This document shows positions 50,001 to 61,900 of a DNA stretch of 64,000 nt, in pieces (positions within the stretch are counted from its first letter, which is position 1; each line of letters begins with the position of its first letter). The notes beneath the pieces are model-generated. The model was not told where the DNA came from. It searched no databases and saw only the letters and a list, made by a program, of their open reading frames with translations. Origin of the DNA: Taudactylus pleione (Eukaryota > Chordata > Amphibia > Anura > Myobatrachidae); the NCBI GenBank assembly GCA_031769625.1, contig JAUIMM010002545.1:79789-143788 (forward strand), read 5' to 3'. The translations under genes were made by a program, and so were the position numbers.

Positions 50001-53000
50001 TTTCCATTGCTTTCAATGCATTTTGGCCTAAAACGTGCATTTGCTGTTTTCTCTTAAACGCAACATGGGAGAAAAACCATTTCACATCACATTTGTGGGT
50101 TTTGGTCTTCAACACATCCAGTGAAATTTTGAGCTGTCTGTGTTTGCTACAAGAGGAGATATCACAAAGTATGCGCTTTTGTTGTTTTCATTGCTTTCAA
50201 TGCATTTTGGCCTAAAACGTGCATTTGCTGTTTTCTCTTAAACGCAACATGGGAGAAAAACCATTTCACATCACATTTGTGGGTCTTGGTCTTCAACACA
50301 TCCAGTGAAATTTTGAGCTGTCTGTGTTTGCTACAAGAGGAGATATCACAAAGTTTGAACTTTTGTTATTTCCATTGCTTTCAATGCATTTTGGCCTAAA
50401 ACTTGCATTTGCTGTTTTCTCTTAAACGCAACATGGGAGAAAAACCATTTCACATCACATTTGTGGGTCTTGGTCTGCAACACATCCAGTGAAATTTTGA
50501 GCTGTCTGTGTTTGCTACAAGAGGAGATATCACAAAGTTTGAACTTTTGTTATTTCCATTGCTTTCAATGCATTTTGGCCTAAAACTTGCATTTGCTGTT
50601 TTCTCTTAAACGCAACATGGGAGAAAAACCATTTCACATCACATTTGTGGGTCTTGGTCTTCAACACATCCAGTGAAATTTTGAGCTGTCTGTGTTTGCT
50701 ACAAGAGGAGATATCACAAAGTATGCGCTTTTGTTGTTTTCATTGCTTTCAATGCATTTTGGCCTAAAACGTGCATTTGCTGTTTTCTCTTAAACGCAAC
50801 ATGGGAGAAAAACCATTTCACATCACATTTGTGGGTCTTGGTCTTCAACACATCCAGTGAAATTTTGAGCTGTCTGTGTTTGCTACAAGAGGAGATATCA
50901 CAAAGTATGAGCTTTTGTTATTTCCATTGCTTTCAATGCATTTTGGCCTAAAACTTGCATTTGCTGTTTTCTCTTAAACGCAGCATGGGAGAAAAACCAT
51001 TTCACATCACATTTGTGGGTTTTGGTCTTCAACACATCCAGTGAAATTTTGAGCTGTCTGTGTTTGCTACAAGAGGAGATAACACAAAGTATGCGCTTTT
51101 GTTTTTTCCATTGCTTTCAATGCATTTTGGCCTAAAACTTGCATTTGCTGTTTTCTCTTAAACGCAGCATGGGAGAAAAACCATTTCACATCACATTTGT
51201 GGGTTTTGGTCTTCAACACATCCAGTGAAATTTTGAGCTGTCTGTGTTTGCTACAAGAGGAGATATCACAAAGTATGCGCTTTTGTTGTTTTCATTGCTT
51301 TCAATGCATTTTGGCCTAAAACGTGCATTTGCTGTTTTCTCTTAAACGCAACATGGGAGAAAAACCATTTCACATCACATTTGTGGGTCTTCGTCTTCAA
51401 CACATCCAGTGAAATTTTGAGCTGTCTGTGTTTGCTACAAGAGGAGATATCACAAAGTTTGAACTTTTGTTATTTCCATTGCTTTCAATGCATTTTGGCC
51501 TAAAACTTGCATTTGCTGTTTTCTCTTAAACGCAACATGGGAGAAAAACCATTTCACATCACATTTGTGGGTCTTGGTCTTCAACACATCCAGTGAAATT
51601 TTGAGCTGTCTGTGTTTGCTACAAGAGGAGATAACACAAAGTATGCGCTTTTGTTGTTTCCATTGCTTTCAATGCATTTTGGCCTAAAACGTGCATTTGC
51701 TGTTTTCTCTTAAACGCAACATGGGAGAAAAATCATTTCACATCACATTTGTGGGTCTTGGTCTTCAACACATCCAGTGAAATTTTGAGCTGTCTGTGTT
51801 TGCTACAAGAGGAGATAACACAAAGTATGCGCTTTTGTTGTTTTCATTGCTTTCAATGCATTTTGGCATAAAACAAGCATTTGCTGTTTTCTCTTAAACG
51901 CAACATGGGAGAAAAACCATTTCACATCACATTTGTGGGTCTTGGTCTTCAACACATCCAGTGAAATTTTGAGCTGTCTGTGTTTGCTACAAGAGGAGAT
52001 ATCACAAAGTATGCGCTTTTGTTATTTCCATTGCTTTCAATGCATTTTGGCATATTACTTGCATTTGCTGTTTTCTCTTAAACGCAACATGGGAGAAAAA
52101 CCATTTCACATCACATTTGTGGGTCTTGGTCTTCAACACATCCAGTGAAATTTTGAGCTGTCTGTGTTTGCTACAAGAGGAGATAACACAAAGTATGCGC
52201 TTTTGTGTTTCCATTGCTTTCAATGCATTTTGGCCTAAAACGTGCATTTGCTGTTTTCTCTTAAACGCAACATGGGAGAAAAACCATTTCACATCACATT
52301 TGTGGGTCTTGGTCTTCAACACATCCAGTGAAATTTTGAGCTGTCTGTGTTTGCTACAAGAGGAGATATCACAAAGTATGCGCTTTTGTTATTTCCATTG
52401 CTTTCAATGCATTTTGGACTAAAACTTGCATTTGCTGTTTTCTCTTAAACGCAACATGGGAGAAAAACCATTTCACATCACATTTGTGGGTCTTGGTCTT
52501 CAACACATCCAGTGAAATTTTGAGCTGTCTGTGTTTGCTACAAGAGGAGATATCACAAAGTTTGAACTTTTGTTATTTCCATTGCTTTCAATGCATTTTG
52601 GCCTAAAACTTGCATTTGCTGTTTTCTCTTAAACGCAACATGGGAGAAAAACCATTTCACATCACATTTGTGGGTCTTGGTCTTCAACACATCCAGTGAA
52701 ATTTTGAGCTGTCTGTGTTTGCTACAAGAGGAGATATCACAAAGTATGCGCTTTTGTTATTTCCATTGCTTTCAATGCATTTTGGCCTAAAACTTGCATT
52801 TGCTGTTTTCTCTTAAACGCAACATGGGAGAAAAACCATTTCACATCACATTTGTGGGTCTTGGTCTTCAACACATCCAGTGAAATTTTGAGCTGTCTGT
52901 GTTTGCTACAAGAGGAGATATCACAAAGTATGCGCTTTTGTTGTTTCCATTGCTTTCAATGCATTTTGGCCTAAAACATGCATTTGCTGTTTTCTCTTTA

Positions 53001-53191
53001 ATGCAACATGGGAGAAAAACCATTTCACATCACATTTGTGGGTCTTGGTCTTCAACACATCCAGTGACATTTTGAGCTGTCTGTGTTTGCTACAAGAGGA
53101 GATATCACAAAGTATGCGCTTTTGTTATTTCCATTGCTTTCAATGCATTTTGGCCTAAAACTTGCATTTGCTGTTTTCTCTTAAACGCAAC
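47060..53191 (+). repeat. 184 bp monomers, short irregular periods
   Basis: About 33 monomers. Local periods of 7 monomers (1,287 bp, T98A markers at 47492 and 48779) and 6 monomers (1,103 bp, to 49882) are seen but do not persist. From about 49434 the GTTTGAAC variant becomes frequent in monomers that keep CCAGTGA and GCTGTCTG, unlike the linked set found further left. Isolated changes include GTTTTTGTC (47524), AAGTACGTGC (47778), TTTGTGCTG (47932), TTTTTGCC (48919), GTCTGCAAC (50473), CTTCGTCTTC (51390), AAAATCATTTC (51729) and GCATATTAC (52050). Confidence 0.82.
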
Positions 53192-53199
53192 ATGGGAGA

Positions 53200-56100
53200 A
53201 AAACCATTTCACATCACAGTTGTGGGTTTTGGTCTTCAACACATCCAGTGAAATTTTGAGCTGTCTGTGTTTGCTACAAGAGGAGATATCACAAAGTATG
53301 CGCTTTTGTTGTTTTCATTGCTTTCAATGCATTTTGGCATAAAACAAGCATTTGCTGTTTTCTCTTAAACGCAACATGGGAGAAAAACCATTTCACATCA
53401 CATTTGTGGGTCTTGGTCTTCAACACATCCAGTGAAATTTTGAGCTGTCTGTGTTTGCTACAAGAGGAGATAACACAAAGTATGTGCTTTTGTGTTTCCA
53501 TTGCTTTCAATGCATTTTGGCCTAAAACGTGCATTTGCTGTTTTCTCTTAAACGCAACATGAGAGAAAAACCATTTCACATCACATTTGTGGGTCTTGGT
53601 CTTCAACACATCCAGTGAAATTTTGAGCTGTCTGTGTTTGCTACAAGAGGAGATATCACAAAGTATGCGCTTTTGTTATTTCCATTGCTTTCAATGCATT
53701 TTGGCCTAAAACTTGCATTTGCTGTTTTCTCTTAAACGCAACATGGGAGAAAAACCATTTCACATCACATTTGTGGGTCTTGGTCTTCAACACATCCAGT
53801 GAAATTTTGAGCTGTCTGTGTTTGCTACAAGAGGAGATATCACAAAGTTTGAACTTTTGTTATTTCCATTGCTTTCAATGCATTTTGGCCTAAAACTTGC
53901 ATTTGCTGTTTTCTCTTAAACGCAACATGGGAGAAAAACCATTTCACATCACATTTGTGGGTCTTGGTCTTCAACACATCCAGTGAAATTTTGAGCTGTC
54001 TGTGTTTGCTACAAGAGGAGATATCACAAAGTATGCGCTTTTGTTGTTTTCATTGCTTTCAATGCATTTTGGCCTAAAACAAGCATTTGCTGTTTTCTCT
54101 TAAACGCAACATGAGAGAAAAACCATTTCACATCACATTTGTGGGTCTTGGTCTTCAACACATCCAGTGAAATTTTGAGCTGTCTGTGTTTGCTACAAGA
54201 GGAGATATCACAAAGTATGCGCTTTTGTTATTTCCATTGCTTTCAATGCATTTTGGCCTAAAACGTGCATTTGCTGTTTTCTCTTAAACGCAGCATGGGA
54301 GAAAAACCATTTCACATCACATTTGTGGGTTTTGGTCTTCAACACATCCAGTGAAATTTTGAGCTGTCTGTGTTTGCTACAAGAGGAGATATCACAAAGT
54401 ATGTGCTTTTGTTATTTCCATTGCTTTCAATGCATTTTGGCCTAAAACTTGCATTTGCTGTTTTCTCTTAAACGCAACATGGGAGAAAAACCATTTCACA
54501 TCACATTTGTGGGTCTTGGTCTTCAACACATCCAGTGAAATTTTGAGCTGTCTGTGTTTGCTACAAGAGGAGATATCACAAAGTTTGAACTTTTGTTTTT
54601 TCCATTGCTTTCAATGCATTTTGGCATAAAACAAGCATTTGCTGTTTTCTCTTAAACGCAACATGGGAGAAAAACCATTTCACATCACATTTGTGGGTCT
54701 TGGTCTTCAACACATCCAGTGAAATTTTGAGCTGTCTGTGTTTGCTACAAGAGGAGATATCAAAAAGTATGCGCTTTTGTTATTTCCATTGCTTTCAATG
54801 CATTTTGGCCTAAAACTTGCATTTGCTGTTTTCTCTTAAACGCAACATGGGAGAAAAACCATTTCACATCACATTTGTGGGTCTTGGTCTTCAACACATC
54901 TAGTGAAATTTTGAGCTGTCTGTGTTTGCTACAAGAGGAGATATCACAAAGTTTGAACTTTTGTTATTTCCATTGCTTTCAATGCATTTTGGCCTAAAAC
55001 TTGCATTTGCTGTTTTCTCTTAAACGCAACATGGGAGAAAAACCATTTCACATCACATTTGTGGGTCTTGGTCTTCAACACATCCAGTGAAATTTTGAGC
55101 TGTCTGTGTTTGCTACAAGAGGAGATATCACAAAGTATGCGCTTTTGTTGTTTTCATTGCTTTCAATGCATTTTGGCCTAAAACAAGCATTTGCTGTTTT
55201 CTCTTAAACGCAACATGGGAGAAAAACCATTTCACATCACATTTGTGGGTCTTGGTCTTCAACACATCCAGTGAAATTTTGAGCTGTCTGTGTTTGCTAC
55301 AAGAGGAGATATCACAAAGTATGCGCTTTTGTTATTTCCATTGCTTTCAATGCATTTTGGCCTAAAACTTGCATTTGCTGTTTTCTCTTAAACGCAGCAT
55401 GGGAGAAAAACCATTTCACATCACATTTGTGGGTTTTGGTCTTCAACACATCCAGTGAAATTTTGAGCTGTCTGTGTTTGCTACAAGAGGAGATATCACA
55501 AAGTATGCGCTTTTGTTATTTCCATTGCTTTCAATGCATTTTGGCCTAAAACTTGCATTTGCTGTTTTCTCTTAAACGCAACATGGGAGAAAAACCATTT
55601 CACATCACATTTGTGGGTCTTGGTCTTCAACACATCCAGTGAAATTTTGAGCTGTCTGTGTTTGCTACAAGAGGAGATATCACAAAGTATGCGCTTTTGT
55701 AGTTTTCATTGCTTTCAATGCATTTTGGCATAAAAAAAGCATTTGCTGTTTTCTCTTAAACGCAACATGGGAGAAAAACCATTTCACATCACATTTGTGG
55801 GTCTTGGTCTTCAACACATCCAGTGAAATTTTGAGCTGTCTGTGTTTGCTACAAGAGGAGATATCACAAAGTATGCGCTTTTGTTATTTCCAATGCTTTC
55901 AATGCATTTTGGCCTAAAACTTGCATTTGCTGTTTTCTCTTAAACGCAACATGGGAGAAAAACCATTTCACATCACATTTGTGGGTTTTGGTCTTCAACA
56001 CATCCAGTGAAATTTTGAGCTGCCTGTGTTTGCTACAAGAGGAGATATCAAAAAGTATGCGCTTTTGTTGTTTTCATTGCTTTCAATGCATTTTGGCCTA

Positions 56101-58900
56101 AAACGTGCATTTGCTGTTTTCTTTTAAACGCAACATGGGAGAAAAACCATTTCACATCACATTTGTGGGTCTTGGTCTTCAACACATCCAGTGAAATTTT
56201 GAGCTGTCTGTGTTTGCTACAAGAGGAGATATCACAAAGTTTGAACTTTTGTTATTTCCATTGCTTTCAATGCATTTTGGCCTAAAACTTGCATTTGCTG
56301 TTTTCTCTTAAACGCAACATGGGAGAAAAACCATTTCACATCACATTTGTGGGTCTTTGGTCTGCAACACATCCAGTGAAATTTTGAGCTGTCTGTGTTT
56401 GCTACAAGAGGAGATATCACAAAGTTTGAACTTTTGTTATTTCCATTGCTTTCAATGCATTTTGGCCTAAAACTTGCATTTGCTGTTTTCTCTTAAACGC
56501 AACATGGGAGAAAAACCATTTCACATCACATTTGTGGGTCTTGGTCTTCAACACATCCAGTGAAATTTTGAGCTGTCTGTGTTTGCTACAAGAGGAGATA
56601 TCACAAAGTATGCGCTTTTGTTGTTTTCATTGCTTTCAATGCATTTTGGCCTAAAACGTGCATTTGCTGTTTTCTCTTAAACGCAACATGGGAGAAAAAA
56701 CCATTTCACATCACATTTGTGGGTCTTGGTCTTCAACACATCCAGTGAAATTTTGAGCTGTCTGTGTTTGCTACAAGAGGAGATATCACAAAGTATGCGC
56801 TTTTGTTCTTTCCATTGCTTTCAATGCATTTTGGCCTAAAACGTGCATTTGCTGTTTTCTCTTAAATGCAAAGTGGGAGAAAAACCATTTCACATCACAT
56901 TTGTGGGTCTTGGTCTTCAACACATCCAGTGAAATTTTGAGCTGTCTGTGTTTGCTACAAGAGGAGATAACACAAAGTATGCGCTTTTGTTATTTCCATT
57001 GCTTTCAATGCATTTTGGCCTAAAACTTGCATTTGCTGTTTTCTCTTAAACGCAGCATGGGAGAAAAACCATTTCACATCATATTTGTGGGTTTTGGTCT
57101 TCAACACATCCAGTGAAATTTTGAGCTGTCTGTGTTTGCTACAAGAGGAGATAACACAAAGTATGTGCTTTTGTGTTTCCATTGCTTTCAATGCATTTTG
57201 GCCTAAAACGTGCATTTGCTGTTTTCTCTTAAACGCAACATGGGAGAAAAACCATTTCACATCACATTTGTGGGTCTTGGTCTTCAACACATCCAGTGAA
57301 ATTTTGAGCTGTCTGTGTTTGCTACAAGAGGAGATATCACAAAGTATGCGCTTTTGTTGTTTCCATTGCTTTCAATGCATTTTGGCCTAAAACGTGCATT
57401 TGCTGTTTTCTCTTAAATGCAACATGGGAGAAAAACCATTTCACATCACATTTGTGGGTCATGGTCTTCAACACATCCAGTGAAATTTTGAGCTGTCTGT
57501 GTTTGCTACAAGAGGAGATATCACAAAGTATGCGCTTTTGTTGTTTTCATTGCTTTCAATGCATTTTGGCCTAAAACGTGCATTTGCTGTTTTCTCTTTA
57601 ATGCAACATGGGAGAAAAACCATTTCACATCACATTTGTGGGTCTTGGTCTTCAACACATCCAGTGACATTTTGAGCTGTCTGTGTTTGCTACAAGAGGA
57701 GATATCACAAAGTATGCGCTTTTGTTATTTCCATTGCTTTCAATGCATTTTGGCCTAAAACTTGCATTTGCTGTTTTCTCTTAAACTCAACATGGGAGAA
57801 AAACCATTTCACATCACAGTTGTGGGTTTTGGTCTTCAACACATCCAGTGAAATTTTGAGCTGTCTGTGTTTGCTACAAGAGGAGATATCACAAAGTATG
57901 CGCTTTTGTTGTTTTCATTGCTTTCAATGCATTTTGGCATAAAACAAGCATTTGCTGTTTTCTCTTAAACGCAACATGGGAGAAAAACCATTTCACATCA
58001 CATTTGTGGGTCTTGGTCTTCAACACATCCAGTGAAATTTTGAGCTGTCTGTGTTTGCTACAAGAGGAGATAACACAAAGTATGTGCTTTTGTGTTTCCA
58101 TTGCTTTCAATGCATTTTGGCCTAAAACGTGCATTTGCTGTTTTCTCTTAAACGCAACATGAGAGAAAAACCATTTCACATCACATTTGTGGGTCTTGGT
58201 CTTCAACACATCCAGTGAAATTTTGAGCTGTCTGTGTTTGCTACAAGAGGAGATATCACAAAGTATGCGCTTTTGTTATTTCCATTGCTTTCAATGCATT
58301 TTGGCCTAAAACTTGCATTTGCTGTTTTCTCTTAAACGCAACATGGGAGAAAAACCATTTCACATCACATTTGTGGGTCTTGGTCTTCAACACATCCAGT
58401 TAAATTTTGAGCTGTCTGTGTTTGCTACAAGAGGAGATATCACAAAGTTTGAACTTTTGTTATTTCCATTGCTTTCAATGCATTTTGGCCTAAAACTTGC
58501 ATTTGCTGTTTTCTCTTAAACGCAACATGGGAGAAAAACCATTTCACATCACATTTGTGGGTCTTGGTCTTCAACACATCCAGTGAACTTTTGAGCTGTC
58601 TGTGTTTGCTACAAGAGGAGATATCACAAAGTATGCGCTTTTGTTGTTTTCATTGCTTTCAATGCATTTTGGCCTAAAACAAGCATTTGCTGTTTTCTCT
58701 TAAACGCAACATGGGAGAAAAAACATTTCACATCACATTTGTGGGTCTTGGTCTTCAACACATCCAGTGAAATTTTGAGCTGTCTGTGTTTGCTACAAGA
58801 GGAGATATCACAAAGTATGCGCTTTTTGTTTATTTCCATTGCTTTCAATGCATTTTGGCCTAAAACTTGCTTGCATTTGCTGTTTTCTCTTAAACGCAGC
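53200..58900 (+). repeat. 31-mer higher-order repeat, copy 1 (about 5.71 kb)
   Basis: This segment matches the following one at an offset of 5,711-5,718 bp. Shared rare forms are AACATGAGAG (53557 and 59268), ATATCAAAAAGTATG (54757 and 60469), CTTTTGTAGTTTTC (55695 and 61408), GGTCTTTGGTCTGC (near 56353 and 62069) and AAACTCAAC (57784 and 63501). Inside it, the sequence from about 53192 recurs from 57792, exactly 4,600 bp or 25 monomers later, so the unit is best read as 25+6 monomers. Boundaries are approximate. Confidence 0.85.
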
Positions 58901-58915
58901 ATGGGAGAAAAAACC
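58815..58915. other. Small insertions at the 31-mer boundary
   Basis: One monomer next to the repeat boundary reads GCTTTTTGTTTATTTCC (two extra bases) and AACTTGCTTGCATTTGC (TTGC duplicated), then GAGAAAAAACC (one extra A). Three independent length changes in 90 bp, just where two copies of a 5.7 kb repeat meet, point to either a repair scar or a consensus error at an assembly join. Confidence 0.72.
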
Positions 58916-61900
58916 ATTTCACATCACATTTGTGGGTTTTGGTCTTCAACACATCCAGTGAAATTTTGAGCTGTCTGTGTTTGCTACAAGAGGAGATATC
59001 ACAAAGTATGCGCTTTTGTTGTTTTCATTGCTTTCAATGCATTTTGGCATAAAACAAGCATTTGCTGTTTTCTCTTAAACGCAACATGGGAGAAAAAACC
59101 ATTTCACATCACATTTGTGGGTCTTGGTCTTCAACACATCCAGTGAAATTTTGAGCTGTCTGTGTTTGCTACAAGAGGAGATAACACAAAGTATGTGCTT
59201 TTGTGTTTCCATTGCTTTCAATGCATTTTGGCCTAAAACGTGCATTTGCTGTTTTCTCTTAAACGCAACATGAGAGAAAAACCATTTCACATCACATTTG
59301 TGGGTCTTGGTCTTCAACACATCCAGTGAAATTTTGAGCTGTCTGTGTTTGCTACAAGAGGAGATATCACAAAGTATGCGCTTTTGTTATTTCCATTGCT
59401 TTCAATGCATTTTGGCCTAAAACTTGCATTTGCTGTTTTCTCTTAAACGCAACATGGGAGAAAAACCATTTCACATCACATTTGTGGGTCTTGGTCTTCA
59501 ACACATCCAGTGAAATTTTGAGCTGTCTGTGTTTGCTACAAGAGGAGATATCACAAAGTTTGAACTTTTGTTATTTCCATTGCTTTCAATGCATTTTGGC
59601 CTAAAACTTGCATTTGCTGTTTTCTCTTAAACGCAACATGGGAGAAAAAACCATTTCACATCACATTTGTGGGTCTTGGTCTTCAACACATCCAGTGAAA
59701 TTTTGAGCTGTCTGTGTTTGCTACAAGAGGAGATATCACAAAGTATGCGCTTTTGTTGTTTTCATTGCTTTCAATGCATTTTGGCCTAAAACAAGCATTT
59801 GCTGTTTTCTCTTAAATGCAACATGGGAGAAAAACCATTTCACATCACATTTGTGGGTCTTGGTCTTCAACACATCCAGTGAAATTTTGAGCTGTCTGTG
59901 TTTGCTACAAGAGGAGATATCACAAAGTATGCGCTTTTGTTATTTCCATTGCTTTCAATGCATTTTGGCCTAAAACTTGCATTTGCTGTTTTCTCTTAAA
60001 CGCAGCATGGGAGAAAAACCATTTCACATCACATTTGTGGGTTTTGGTCTTCAACACATCCAGTGAAATTTTGAGCTGTCTGTGTTTGCTACAAGAGGAG
60101 ATATCACAAAGTATGCGCTTTTGTTATTTCCATTGCTTTCAATGCATTTTGGCCTAAAACTTGCATTTGCTGTTTTCATTTAAACGCAACATGGGAGAAA
60201 AACCATTTCACATCACATTTGTGGGTCTTGGTCTTCAACACATCCAGTGAAATTTTGAGCTGTCTGTGTTTGCTACAAGAGGAGATATCACAAAGTTTGA
60301 ACTTTTGTTATTTCCATTGCTTTCAATGCATTTTGGCATAAAACAAGCATTTGCTGTTTTCTCTTAAACGCAACATGGGAGAAAAACCATTTCACATCAC
60401 ATTTGTGGGTCTTGGTCTTCAACACATCCAGTGAAATTTTGAGCTGTCTGTGTTTGCTACAAGAGGAGATATCAAAAAGTATGCGCTTTTGTTATTTCCA
60501 TTGCTTTCAATGCATTTTGGCCTAAAAACTTGCATTTGCTGTTTTCTCTTAAACGCAACATGGGAGAAAAACCATTTCACATCACATTTGTGGGTCTTGG
60601 TCTTCAACACATCTAGTGAAATTTTGAGCTGTCTGTGTTTGCTACAAGAGGAGATATCACAAAGTTTGAACTTTTGTTATTTCCATTGCTTTCAATGCAT
60701 TTTGGCCTAAAACTTGCATTTGCTGTTTTCTCTTAAACGCAACATGGGAGAAAAACCATTTCACATCACATTTGTGGGTCTTGGTCTTCAACACATCCAG
60801 TGAAATTTTGAGCTGTCTGTGTTTGCTACAAGAGGAGATATCACAAAGTATGCGCTTTTGTTGTTTTCATTGCTTTCAATGCATTTTGGCCTAAAACAAG
60901 CATTTGCTGTTTTCTCTTAAACGCAACATGGGAGAAAAACCATTTCACATCACATTTGTGGGTCTTGGTCTTCAACACATCCAGTGAAATTTTGAGCTGT
61001 CTGTGTTTGCTACAAGAGGAGATATCACAAAGTATGCGCTTTTGTTATTTCCATTGCTTTCAATGCATTTTGGCCTAAAACTTGCATTTGCTGTTTTCTC
61101 TTAAACGCAGCATGGGAGAAAAACCATTTCACATCACATTTGTGGGTTTTGGTCTTCAACACATCCAGTGAAATTTTGAGCTGTCTGTGTTTGCTACAAG
61201 AGGAGATATCACAAAGTATGCGCTTTTGTTATTTCCATTGCTTTCAATGCATTTTGGCCTAAAACTTGCATTTGCTGTTTTCTCTTAAACGCAACATGGG
61301 AGAAAAACCATTTCACATCACATTTGTGGGTCTTGGTCTTCAACACATCCAGTGAAATTTTGAGCTGTCTGTGTTTGCTACAAGAGGAGATATCACAAAG
61401 TATGCGCTTTTGTAGTTTTCATTGCTTTCAATGCATTTTGGCATAAAAAAAGCATTTGCTGTTTTCTCTTAAACGCAACATGGGAGAAAAACCATTTCAC
61501 ATCACATTTGTGGGTCTTGGTCTTCAACACATCCAGTGAAATTTTGAGCTGTCTGTGTTTGCTACAAGAGGAGATATCACAAAGTATGCGCTTTTGTTAT
61601 TTCCAATGCTTTCAATGCATTTTGGCCTAAAACTTGCATTTGCCTGTTTTCTCTTAAACGCAACATGGGAGAAAAAACCATTTCACATCACATTTGTGGG
61701 TTTTGGTCTTCAACACATCCAGTGAAATTTTGAGCTGCCTGTGTTTGCTACAAGAGGAGATATCAAAAAGTATGCGCTTTTGTTGTTTTCATTGCTTTCA
61801 ATGCATTTTGGCCTAAAACGTGCATTTGCTGTTTTCTTTTAAACGCAACATGGGAGAAAAAACCATTTCACATCACATTTGTGGGTCTTGGTCTTCAACA